61,758 nt of DNA, from the NCBI GenBank assembly GCA_017466525.1, contig JAFTTY010000033.1, positions 1 through 61,758 on the forward strand, in the 5' to 3' direction. Source of the DNA: Alphaproteobacteria bacterium (GTDB lineage Bacteria > Pseudomonadota > Alphaproteobacteria > Rs-D84). The notes beneath the pieces are model-generated. The model made no database searches and was not told the DNA's origin. It worked only from the letters and a program-made list of their open reading frames with translations. Position numbers and translations under genes: made by a program. Below, piece after piece: positions 25,114 to 33,088 of the stretch (its first letter is position 1; each line of letters begins with the position of its first letter).

Positions 25114-26157
25114 TTAATCTTCGCGTTTGTCGGGAATGTTGCCGTCCGTGGATAGCAATACTGCAATCCAGCGTGTGGAATCAAATTGTGCGCATATGAT
25201 ATATGTTGCCACCAGTAATGGTACGCTGAAAAACATTCCTGCAATGCCCCAAATCATGCCCCATACAACCAAGTTTATTAATATTGCCAATGTAGACAGA
25301 TTTAAAGTCTTGCCGGTCAATTTTGGTTCGATTATGTTCCCGAATAATATTTGTAAGCCAATTAAACCAATGGCGGTTAATATTGGTTGCTGTAATGATG
25401 GTGCGGTCACCAAGGTATATAAAATGGGCAAACCGCATGCAACAATCGCACCAATTGTTGGGATGTAGCTGGTGACAAATACAATAAATGCCCATACGCC
25501 TGCAAATTGTACATCCAGTGCATATAACCACAAGAATGATGCAATGCCGGTAACCGCAGAAATGGCGGTTTTTACAAATAAATATTTCTTCATGTTGGTG
25601 TCAATGCTGTCCAGAATATAGCGGAACTTTTTTGATTGGCGTTTGTTTGGGAACATCGCAGAAAACTTTTTGTTAAACGTGCTTTGTTCGACAAACATAA
25701 ATATCATATAGATTAACACCATGCCCATTGATGTGACCAGTCCTGCAACAGATGCGCCGATGTTGGTCGCTATTTTGGTTATGTTTGGTATCATCGTTGC
25801 ATCAAACTTTATCCCAAAAGATTCGGATGCATAATGCCCCAAAGATGTTAACTTTTCTTGGATCGCGGGTAGTGCCGCAATCAGTTCAGAAAACATTGGT
25901 TGTATTTGTGTTATAAATAAAACAATTGCAAAAACAACTGTTGCCAGGGCGGAGATGTCGGCGATGGCGCTGAATATAAAAGAACAAATCTTTTGTCGCT
26001 TTGTTGTTGGGTTTTTGCATGGAAAAACACGGCGATAATAATCAGATATTGCGTTCATCAAATACCATAAAAACGCAGCGATTAATAAAGGTATTAATAT
26101 AGAACGTGCAATCCATAAAAAGAATACAAGTCCTGCGAAAAGTATTGCGCCATTCAT
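25114..26157 (-). CDS. AI-2E family transporter (PerM/YdiK/TqsA type permease)
   Basis: 348-aa inner-membrane protein with about seven or eight helices. The N-terminal pair of helices (ILFAGLVFFLWIARSILIPLLIAAFLWYLMN), a long soluble stretch with SLGHYASESFG, then helices GIASFLWLYALDVQFAGVWAFIVFVTSYIPTIGAIVAC and the conserved FGNIIEPKLTGKTLNLSTLAILINLVVWGMIWGIAGMFFSVPL identify the family. ATG 26157 has AAAGGA upstream. Substrate unknown; members export small molecules or drive Na+/H+ exchange. Confidence 0.9.
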   Translation of the reverse strand: MNGAILFAGLVFFLWIARSILIPLLIAAFLWYLMNAISDYYRRVFPCKNPTTKRQKICSFIFSAIADISALATVVFAIVLFITQIQPMFSELIAALPAIQEKLTSLGHYASESFGIKFDATMIPNITKIATNIGASVAGLVTSMGMVLIYMIFMFVEQSTFNKKFSAMFPNKRQSKKFRYILDSIDTNMKKYLFVKTAISAVTGIASFLWLYALDVQFAGVWAFIVFVTSYIPTIGAIVACGLPILYTLVTAPSLQQPILTAIGLIGLQILFGNIIEPKLTGKTLNLSTLAILINLVVWGMIWGIAGMFFSVPLLVATYIICAQFDSTRWIAVLLSTDGNIPDKRED

Positions 26158-26182
26158 TGTGGTGTCCTTTGGCTGAGCGTCA

Positions 26183-26212
26183 ATAAAACGTGCGTATAGC
26201 ACGTTTTATTTA
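26183..26212 (-). terminator. Terminator of the suf-linked membrane-protein gene
   Basis: Palindrome ATAAAACGTGC/GCACGTTTTAT with a short loop at the stop of the 311-aa gene, separating it from the permease gene. Confidence 0.65.
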
Positions 26213-27145
26213 TTGTTGTGTTTGTGTAACTTCAATGTCTGAAATGTTTATTTGGACATTCTGTTGTACGGGTTGCTGTACAGGTGGCACCATTGCGCGA
26301 AAGCAAATTAACAATGCCACTAATACAATATTTGTTGCGATAATGGTGTTCGAATATGATTTGCCAATGTTTTTTAAGAAATTTGATGTGCCGACCTGTA
26401 ATGCCCATATGCCAAATATCAATGCCAATATAAACGTTAAAAGTGCAGAGTTTAATCCCATAAATAGGATGCTTGCCAATGTTATAAATACAAATGTTGC
26501 GATGGTGTTTGTTTTAGACGATAAGATCCAATCTTGTACGCGGTTGTACCATTTGCATTTAATTTGCAGAGATGTTTTTTTTGCGTTGTCTTCTTTGAAT
26601 ATATACCCCGGTGTCCATAATGCAGATAGGCCGAATGGCATACTTAATATTATTTTCCATCCAGGAATCCCCAGTTCGCGCGCACGCAGATATTTTGCGT
26701 ATACGCCACAAAGTAACATGCCGATCATATATAAGCAAACAATTGCAGCCAGCATGCCAATAAGAATCATGGCGATGGATTTTTGTGCCTCCATTATAAC
26801 CAGGTAAAGCATGATTTGCTGGGCGTTTTTAAATATGAAATATGCAGAAATTGAAAATGCCACAGCAGCAATAATGGTTTGTGCATTTATAATGCTGATA
26901 AATGAACGTTGATCCATTTTGAATTTGGGGATTCTTTTAAACATAAAATATATGCATGTTGATATAACAAGCGTTAGTAAAACAGCCAATAAAGTGGTCG
27001 ACGGTGCCTGTAACTTTAATATGCCACCCGTAATCCAAGTGTATAAAAATGTTGTTATAAACAGTCCAAGGAAAGAAATGCCCGCGAATTTAAGAGGCGA
27101 CCATAACAGCCATGTGGATAGTTTTGGTGTTTTATTTGTGTTCAT
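26210..27145 (-). CDS. Polytopic membrane protein of unknown function
   Basis: 311 aa with about eight hydrophobic helices grouped in pairs (FAGISFLGLFITTFLYTWI, TLLAVLLTLVISTCIYFMF, TIIAAVAFSISAYFIF, IAMILIGMLAAIVCLYMIGMLLCGVYA, IATFVFITLASILFMG, ALLTFILALIFGIWALQ, TIIATNIVLVALLICF) and a Pro/Gln-rich C-terminal tail (VPPVQQPVQQNVQ). The region YLRARELGIPGWKIILSMPFG is the most conserved-looking loop. It lies 26 bp after sufC on the same strand; an Fe-S-linked role is unproven. Confidence 0.75.
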   Translation of the reverse strand: MNTNKTPKLSTWLLWSPLKFAGISFLGLFITTFLYTWITGGILKLQAPSTTLLAVLLTLVISTCIYFMFKRIPKFKMDQRSFISIINAQTIIAAVAFSISAYFIFKNAQQIMLYLVIMEAQKSIAMILIGMLAAIVCLYMIGMLLCGVYAKYLRARELGIPGWKIILSMPFGLSALWTPGYIFKEDNAKKTSLQIKCKWYNRVQDWILSSKTNTIATFVFITLASILFMGLNSALLTFILALIFGIWALQVGTSNFLKNIGKSYSNTIIATNIVLVALLICFRAMVPPVQQPVQQNVQINISDIEVTQTQQ

Positions 27146-27171
27146 GTTTCGTCCTTTGTTTAAACTGGTTA

Positions 27172-27849
27172 TTATTCTATCACATTTTTACCATTTGATA
27201 AAGAAGTTGTGCCCGTTATTTGCAACATTTTTGTAAAAGCAGGCTGATGACTGATTATTAAAAAAGTTGTGTCGATCATATCTTTTATAGTGTCTGCGAT
27301 TAGTTGCTGCGTCTGTGTATCTGCGCCAGAATCAGGTTCGTCTAAGATCGCAAATTTTGGCTTCGTTAATATTAATTGTAACAACATAAGGCGTTTGCGT
27401 TCGCCGCCGGAAAAACCGACATTAATACTGCGATTTAGCCATTCTTTTGGAATGTTTAATTGTTCGCGGGCCAATTCCAGTTTTTGCAGAAATTCGCCCA
27501 TGGATAAATCTTGGCCTGATTGAAAATGTGTGTGTGCGATGCATGAATGTTTTAGAAAACTAAGTACGCTGAGGCCGGGAATTTCGGGTACGTGTTGTGC
27601 GCCCAAGAATATGCCCATCAGTGCGCGTGTGGTGGCGTTTTCATTTGTTATGTCGGTGTTATTAAAGATTATTTGTCCGTGCGTGATTGCGTATTCTGGA
27701 TCGCCGGCAATTGTTTTAACCAGGGTTGATTTCCCACTGCCGTTGTGGCCGGTCAACAGGTGACGTGCGCCCTGGGTTATATTCAGGTTAATATCTTTTA
27801 ATAATTCCTTGTCCCCAAAATTTACAGACAGATTTTGTATTTTTAGCAT
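27172..27849 (-). CDS. sufC: Fe-S cluster assembly ATPase SufC
   Basis: ABC-type ATPase energising the SufBCD scaffold. Walker A GHNGSGKST (about residue 36), Q-loop region GIFLGAQHVPEIPG, signature GFSGGERKRLMLLQ, Walker B FAILDEPDSGAD and switch His in ISHQ are all intact. 225 aa. Starts three bases after sufB. No sufD, sufS or sufU lies nearby. Confidence 0.95.
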   Translation of the reverse strand: MLKIQNLSVNFGDKELLKDINLNITQGARHLLTGHNGSGKSTLVKTIAGDPEYAITHGQIIFNNTDITNENATTRALMGIFLGAQHVPEIPGLSVLSFLKHSCIAHTHFQSGQDLSMGEFLQKLELAREQLNIPKEWLNRSINVGFSGGERKRLMLLQLILTKPKFAILDEPDSGADTQTQQLIADTIKDMIDTTFLIISHQPAFTKMLQITGTTSLSNGKNVIE

Positions 27850-27852
27850 TGA

Positions 27853-29181
27853 TTAATCCTTTGATAATGCCATTTGTATTAATTGTTTTGATTCAACCAA
27901 AAATTCCATTGGCAGGCGCGACAATACTGGTGTCGCAGCGGCGCCGATAATCAGGGCAATTGCGGCATCTGTTTCAATGCCCGCTTGATTTAAGTATTGT
28001 AATGTTGCGGCGTCAATGGTGCCGGTTGTTGCCTCGTGCGATTGGGTGTTGTTGTTGCCAGCGTGGATAATGCGTGGCAGGGTATTTGCAATTGCGTTGT
28101 TGCCAATCAGGCGGCTGTCGCATTTTGAAGCGTTTTTACAGTCGTTTCCACTGAATGATACCAGGCTGCGAAATGTTTGTGTTGAATAATCTGTTGCAAC
28201 GCCATATGACACAATGTTTGATGTTGTGTTGTTGCCCAGGTGTATCATTTTCGTGCCGGTGTCTGCCATTTGGCCACCACGTGTAATGGATAGTGAATAA
28301 AAGTCGCTATACGCATTGTTTCCGCGTAAAATTGTTGATGGATACTTCCAGGTTAGGGCGGATCCGACCTCCATCTGGGTCCATAGTAATTTTGCTTTTT
28401 CGTCGCAACGTCCGCGCTTGGTTACAAAGTTTAAGATGCCACCTTGGTTTTGTTGTCCGTCAAAGTCGCCCGCGAACCAGTTTTGCACGGTTGCGTATTT
28501 TACAGTTGCATTATCATGTACGATGATTTCAACGACGCCGCTGTGTAATTGATGGTTTGGTCTGCGTGGGGCGCTGCATCCTTCCATATATGTTAATTGG
28601 GCGCCTGTGTCTGCAATGATAAGTGTGCGTTCAAACTGGCCAATTTTTGCGGTTTCAATTCTAAAATAACTGGCCAAGTCAATTGGGCATTTTGTGTCCT
28701 TGGGGATATAAACAAATGTACCGTCTGAAAAAACGCAGGCATTTAGTGCGGCGAAAAAATTGTCTGTGGATGGTACGACAGTGCCCAGGTATTTTTTTAC
28801 AATGTCGGGATGTTGCTTAACCGCGTCTGAAAATGGCAAAAATATTATCCCCAGACGTTTTAGTTCGGCGGTATATGATGTGTGAACAGAACGGCTATCG
28901 ATAACAGTGTCTGTTGCCATACCCATTAGTGCCTTTTTCTCGCTTTCTGGCAGTCCCATTTTGTCGTATACAGATTCCAAATCAGAATTATCAATGGGTG
29001 TTGGTTCGTTATAATAATTTAGATTGTCATAGTCGATTGGTTCGTAATCAACCGTACCCCAATGTGGTTCTGACATTTTTTCCCATGCCTTGTATGCGTC
29101 CAGACGCCATTGTAGCAACCAATCTGGTTCATCGCGCAGGGCGGATATTTCACGTATAAGATTCTCAGATAATTTGGGCAT
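27853..29181 (-). CDS. sufB: Fe-S cluster assembly scaffold SufB
   Basis: Scaffold on which clusters are built. N-terminal WLLQWRLDAYKAWEKMSEP, then DSRSVHTSYTAELKRLGIIF, ERTLIIADTGAQLTYMEGCSAP, SAL-type GSALTWKYPSTILRGNNAYSDFYS and the C-terminal SHEATTGTIDAATLQYLNQAGI are typical. 442 aa, slightly shorter than E. coli SufB. It begins directly after an anchored protein of unknown function and precedes sufC, forming a minimal sufBC pair. Confidence 0.95.
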   Translation of the reverse strand: MPKLSENLIREISALRDEPDWLLQWRLDAYKAWEKMSEPHWGTVDYEPIDYDNLNYYNEPTPIDNSDLESVYDKMGLPESEKKALMGMATDTVIDSRSVHTSYTAELKRLGIIFLPFSDAVKQHPDIVKKYLGTVVPSTDNFFAALNACVFSDGTFVYIPKDTKCPIDLASYFRIETAKIGQFERTLIIADTGAQLTYMEGCSAPRRPNHQLHSGVVEIIVHDNATVKYATVQNWFAGDFDGQQNQGGILNFVTKRGRCDEKAKLLWTQMEVGSALTWKYPSTILRGNNAYSDFYSLSITRGGQMADTGTKMIHLGNNTTSNIVSYGVATDYSTQTFRSLVSFSGNDCKNASKCDSRLIGNNAIANTLPRIIHAGNNNTQSHEATTGTIDAATLQYLNQAGIETDAAIALIIGAAATPVLSRLPMEFLVESKQLIQMALSKD

Positions 29182-29730
29182 TTATTTTTGTGATTGTTGT
29201 GCGGCCAATTGCTTTGCCTGGGCGAAAAATGTCAATGATTGTCCCAGCAGGCCGTCTGTAAAGGTTGATGATAGTAGTCCGTCTGGTTCGGTTATTGTCA
29301 GGTGGTGCAGGAAATTGTCGGCGCGACGCATGTAATTGTCGATGTTGCGCGCCACCTCTGTGTCTAATTTAATGCAACGACGCAGTTTTTCCAATGCGAA
29401 TGGGTTTTTTGCATATTCGTCCATGATGCCACCAAGTGCGCGCCACAACGGGTGTTCTGGGGTGTTGCGCGGCATAATGTCGATGGCGGCCATGATTGGA
29501 ATCAGGCTTTGCAGTAAATCTTGGTAAATCATTTCTGCGTTTTCCGCAATGGCGTTTGTGGCGTATTTGTTTTTTAGGACAGATTGTAATTTAACAATCA
29601 GGTTGTATTGGTGATCCAGGGTTTTGTTCATGTTGGTAATGCGCGCATTTGTTTTTTGTATAAAATACAGGCATAGACCTGATATCGCGATAATCGTTCC
29701 AAAAAGTACAAAAATAATAATGTTTTCCAT
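29182..29730 (-). CDS. Membrane-anchored protein of unknown function upstream of sufB
   Basis: 182 aa from ATG 29730 (GGGGAAAAAC upstream). One N-terminal helix (IIIFVLFGTIIAISGLCLYFI) then a helical cytoplasmic or periplasmic domain with DIMPRNTPEHPLWRALGGIMDEYAKNPFALEKLRRCIKLD as the best-defined block. Its stop abuts the sufB start, so the three genes are co-transcribed. Not recognised; SufB-adjacent context is the only clue. Confidence 0.72.
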   Translation of the reverse strand: MENIIIFVLFGTIIAISGLCLYFIQKTNARITNMNKTLDHQYNLIVKLQSVLKNKYATNAIAENAEMIYQDLLQSLIPIMAAIDIMPRNTPEHPLWRALGGIMDEYAKNPFALEKLRRCIKLDTEVARNIDNYMRRADNFLHHLTITEPDGLLSSTFTDGLLGQSLTFFAQAKQLAAQQSQK

Positions 29731-29845
29731 GTTTTTCCCCTGAATTTTTGTGTGTTTTCGTGGATAGTATAACATACTTTTTGCGATTCGCGCGATTTTA
29801 TGTTGGGTAAATAAAAAATAGGTTGATTTATGTGTGTTTTAGGTC

Positions 29846-29874
29846 TTGCACAGATTCGGTCAAATTGTTATAAT
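29846..29874 (+). promoter_or_regulatory. Promoter of the TcpQ-like/PilN operon with internal GANTC
   Basis: TTGCAC and TATAAT with 17-bp spacing. A GATTC (29853-29857) sits right after the -35. The 17-bp block GGTCTTGCACAGATTCG recurs with two changes at the dnaN promoter (56606). Confidence 0.75.
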
Positions 29875-29916
29875 AATTATTAAATAAGGAATTAATATAG
29901 GAAAAGGAAGACGTCA

Positions 29917-30870
29917 ATGTTCCGCAAAATTCTAATTGTTGCGATGTTTGCAACCGCTGCTGGCTACTGCTTTGCGGCTGAAACTATGCCCCAAGTTGTG
30001 ACATCCGAAGTGTTCTATGAACAAGAAAACATTACTGATGGTGGCGAATACGAACAGGTTGAAACAACCCAGGTTGATACACTAGATACGTTTGCAGGGT
30101 ATCAAGAGGTGCCTGCATGGCCGTTGGCAGGATCTGATGCAGACGTAGAAGTTTCGTGCGAGAGTGGTGTTTGTTCTAAGAAAAAACAAGATGACAACAT
30201 TCGCATTGTTTCTAAAATCGGTGCAGATTTAGTTGTTGAAAATAATTTTAACCTGGGGGCGCGTGGCGAATTCGCAGGTTGGTCTGGTGGTGCGAACTTG
30301 TTGCATGGAACACAAATTCCGGTTGGGTTTGATGATGAATGTAATACTCATTCGGAAATGCCGTTGTTGCATCGTGAGGTCTTAGAGGATGATGGTGGTA
30401 ATGTTTTGACTGTTTCGCGCAGTGGTCGTAAAAACTGTGGTAAATATGCAGATGGTTATGAAGCGTTCGCAGAACGTAACGATATGAAAATTGAAACAGA
30501 GCAGGGTGTTGTTGAAGATGCGTCAAACGGTGGTGTGACAATTACAGAGACAGAAGAGACAGAAATTATGGTTGCGACATCCGCAGATGCAGAAGCGCCA
30601 AAGGTCTTGACAGATCAGGTTCGTTCATGGGTTGTTGCAAACGGTCAAACGTTGCGTGAAGTTTTGCAATCTTGGTGTGATAAAGAGGGTTGGGATTTGG
30701 TTTGGACAACCCCACGTGAATATCCGATAGAAGCCAGTGCTGTATTCAAGGGGCGTTTTGTTGATGTTGCGTCTGCGCTGGTGCGTAATTTTGGGCGTGC
30801 GACACCAATCCCATATGCAAAGTTCTATAAAGGTAATAGAGTGTTGGTAATATCAACAACCGAAGAATAA
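29917..30870 (+). CDS. TcpQ-domain secreted protein (type IVb pilus assembly partner of the secretin)
   Basis: 317 aa with a signal peptide (cleavage near YCFA/AETMP). The middle is acidic and Thr/Glu-rich without a recognised domain. The C-terminal 80 residues fit the TcpQ/PilL-C domain that docks with secretins: WVVANGQTLREVLQSWCDKEGW, LVWTTPREYPIEASAVFKGRFVDVASALVRNFG, FYKGNRVLVIST. A good -35/-10 with a GANTC lies 40 bp before the AGGAAG site. It precedes the secretin gene by about 40 bp, the expected pairing. Confidence 0.82.
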   Translation: MFRKILIVAMFATAAGYCFAAETMPQVVTSEVFYEQENITDGGEYEQVETTQVDTLDTFAGYQEVPAWPLAGSDADVEVSCESGVCSKKKQDDNIRIVSKIGADLVVENNFNLGARGEFAGWSGGANLLHGTQIPVGFDDECNTHSEMPLLHREVLEDDGGNVLTVSRSGRKNCGKYADGYEAFAERNDMKIETEQGVVEDASNGGVTITETEETEIMVATSADAEAPKVLTDQVRSWVVANGQTLREVLQSWCDKEGWDLVWTTPREYPIEASAVFKGRFVDVASALVRNFGRATPIPYAKFYKGNRVLVISTTEE

Positions 30871-30910
30871 TAAGTTTTTGTTAAAAATAGATGCCGTAGG
30901 AGAATATATT

Positions 30911-32539
30911 ATGACAAATCCATTAAAACTTTTAATTGTATGCAGTTTGGTCTGTGCCACTGTTGCAGGGTGTGCCAGAAAGGAATCTGCAAAAGTTGCG
31001 GCGTCTGTTGATCAGGATTTTATTAATGCATATGATGCGTTTGAAATGGCAAAAAATCCGCGTGCCAAGGTGGCCAGTGGTGACACTGTGTCTATGTCCG
31101 AAGGTGTGTGGTTGGGTAATAAATCGATGGTGTTAGAACATCGTAACAATTTGCCGTCAAAATTTGAGACAGATACAGGTGTAACGATTTTGTTGGACGA
31201 GCCGGTGTCTTTGCAGGTTTTGGCAAATGATATTTATGCGATTACAGGTATCCCTGTGAAAATTGATGGCCAAGTTTCCGCAGATAAATTAAAAAAACAG
31301 GTTAATGTCGCATATACGGGAAAGTTATCGGGACTGTTGGGGCAGGTTGCGACTGATTTGGATTTGTTGTGGTATTATGACAAGAGTTCTATTGTTTTTT
31401 ATGAAACAGAAACCAAGACATTTACATTATATGCACTGGGGACAGAGGTTGCATATCAAACGTCTGTATCAACGGATGATGCGAATGAAGTATCGTTGGA
31501 ATCTACATTAAAAGAATGGGACGAGGTTGAAAGTGCAATTTCTTCTATAATTGGTAAAAGTGATAATGCAGAGTTTACTGTATCGCGCAGTTTGGGAACA
31601 ATAACTGTGACTGCGTCGCCATCTGTGTTGGCCCGTGTCGGTGAATATATTGAACGTCAGAACAAGCGTTTAAGCCAGTTGGTGACAATTGATGTAAAGG
31701 TTTTGCAGGTTTCGATTTCGAATGATTCGGCTTTTGGCTTGAATTTGGCTGCTGCGATTAATTCTACGTCTGGGTTGAATATTGTTGCAAATCCAAAGAA
31801 TAACCTGGCGACGACAGAGGCAAGTTCGATGAATATTGCAGTTCTGTCGAATTCTGTGTCTGCATTAACGGGCGCAACACACCTGGAAAATGGTTCTGTT
31901 GTTGAAGGTGCGTATACAAATGATCAGATTATGAATGGGTCTTTGGCAGGTGCCGCAGGCAGTAATGCCTTGATTGAGGCCTTGGCCAAACAGGGTAAAG
32001 TATCCTTGGTGACAAATGTTGGTGTGACAACGCGTTCAAATCGTGTCGCGCCGGTCAGCAATACGCGAACAACAGGTTATATCAAACGATTCGAATCCCG
32101 TAACTTTACGACGGTTGAATCAAGTACTGTTGACCAGGATGATTTGGAAACTGGTTTCACGATGCAGCTGCTGCCAAATGTCTTAGAAAATGGACGTATT
32201 TTGTTGTTGTTCCGTATGTCTGTTCGTGAATTGTTGCGTATGTCAACGCAGACGATTGGTGAAGTGACCCTGCAATTGCCAGAGGTTGAAGAACGCAGTT
32301 TCATGCAGGAAGTTATTATGGAATCTGGGCAGATGTTGGTTGTATCTGGATTTGAAAAGCAGAAAGGTGCAGATACGCGTTATGGTTTAGGTGATCCTGA
32401 CTTTATGGCATTGTCGGGTTCGCGCGAAACATCCGCCAGTCGTGAGGTTTTGGTCGTTATCTTGACACCACAAGTTTTGGTCAGCCCAATGGATGTTGAA
32501 CGTGGTATTCAACAACACTGGGGTGCGCCGTTGAATTAA
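30911..32539 (+). CDS. PilN-family type IVb pilus outer-membrane secretin (lipoprotein)
   Basis: 542 aa from ATG 30911 (AGGAG upstream). The lipobox VAGC gives an outer-membrane lipoprotein. Residues about 80-180 carry an N0-like domain (TILLDEPVSLQVLANDIYAITGIPVKI; LLGQVATDLDLLWYYD), then a secretin N domain (ISSIIGKSDNAEFTVSRSLGTITVTASPSVLARVGEYIERQN) and the secretin core ending VEERSFMQEVIMESGQMLVVSGF and REVLVVILTPQVLV. It forms the multimeric pore for a type IVb pilus; a prepilin gene is at 52235, but no assembly ATPase is in the window. Confidence 0.88.
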   Translation: MTNPLKLLIVCSLVCATVAGCARKESAKVAASVDQDFINAYDAFEMAKNPRAKVASGDTVSMSEGVWLGNKSMVLEHRNNLPSKFETDTGVTILLDEPVSLQVLANDIYAITGIPVKIDGQVSADKLKKQVNVAYTGKLSGLLGQVATDLDLLWYYDKSSIVFYETETKTFTLYALGTEVAYQTSVSTDDANEVSLESTLKEWDEVESAISSIIGKSDNAEFTVSRSLGTITVTASPSVLARVGEYIERQNKRLSQLVTIDVKVLQVSISNDSAFGLNLAAAINSTSGLNIVANPKNNLATTEASSMNIAVLSNSVSALTGATHLENGSVVEGAYTNDQIMNGSLAGAAGSNALIEALAKQGKVSLVTNVGVTTRSNRVAPVSNTRTTGYIKRFESRNFTTVESSTVDQDDLETGFTMQLLPNVLENGRILLLFRMSVRELLRMSTQTIGEVTLQLPEVEERSFMQEVIMESGQMLVVSGFEKQKGADTRYGLGDPDFMALSGSRETSASREVLVVILTPQVLVSPMDVERGIQQHWGAPLN

Positions 32540-32541
32540 AA

Positions 32542-32575
32542 AAATATTCATGATTTTTTAATCGTGAATATTTAA
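32542..32575 (+). terminator. Hairpin after the secretin gene, possible terminator
   Basis: Stem AAATATTCA/TGAATATTT with inner GATT/AATC; AT-rich and lacking a long T run, so a weak terminator. Confidence 0.45.
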
Positions 32576-32689
32576 TATCTTGCAACTGTATGTATATGTT
32601 TTGTATAGTGGTTGCACAGATGTAGGACAAGGAACATGACGATAGAACATATTTATATGTTTTTGGTGTGTTTTTTGTAAAAGGGAAGT

Positions 32690-33055
32690 ATGTATAAATT
32701 GATTGCTTTTGTATGTGCATTGTTTATGTGCGTGGTTGGCACAACTGCTGTGCATGCAAATTTAGCGTCGCGTGGATATGTCGATCAAATTGTAGATGCG
32801 TTGGCGGCAAAGCAATCAGATTGGAACCAAACAGATACGACACAGCCTGATTATATTAAAAATAAACCTGATGTTTATACCAAGGCAGAGGTTGACGCAT
32901 TGGTTACAAATCAGGTTGATGCCTATACCAAGGCAGAGGTTGATACATTATTAAACAACAAGGCCAATACGAACGATGTTCGCTTTACAACAATACCAAC
33001 ATCGGCACCAAGTGGACCGCCACCATCTGGTCAGGTGTTTATATGGTTTAATTAA
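32690..33055 (+). CDS. Small secreted protein with YTKAEVD repeats
   Basis: 121 aa with a signal peptide ending AVHA/NLASRG. After SDWNQTDTTQPDYIKNKP come two copies of D-x-YTKAEVD-x-L separated by TNQV, then a short polar tail and PSGPPPSG. The same motifs are frequent in phage tail-fibre and trimeric-adhesin stalks, so it may trimerise. A ribosome-binding site (AAGGGAAG) precedes it, and it ends at a bidirectional terminator. No phage genes are near; function unknown. Confidence 0.7.
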   Translation: MYKLIAFVCALFMCVVGTTAVHANLASRGYVDQIVDALAAKQSDWNQTDTTQPDYIKNKPDVYTKAEVDALVTNQVDAYTKAEVDTLLNNKANTNDVRFTTIPTSAPSGPPPSGQVFIWFN

Positions 33056-33056
33056 A

Positions 33057-33082
33057 AAAAAACACCATTTGGTGTTTTTTTT
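33057..33082. terminator. Bidirectional terminator between the repeat-protein gene and uvrD
   Basis: Stem AACACC/GGTGTT flanked by A8 and T8, so it works on both strands. Confidence 0.85.
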
Positions 33083-33088
33083 GTTTGA

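Noticed and set aside
32690-33055. Prophage remnant
   Set aside because: Only one small gene has fibre-like motifs; no integrase, capsid, terminase or lysis genes are near. The XerC/D gene at 47202 has housekeeping length and context.
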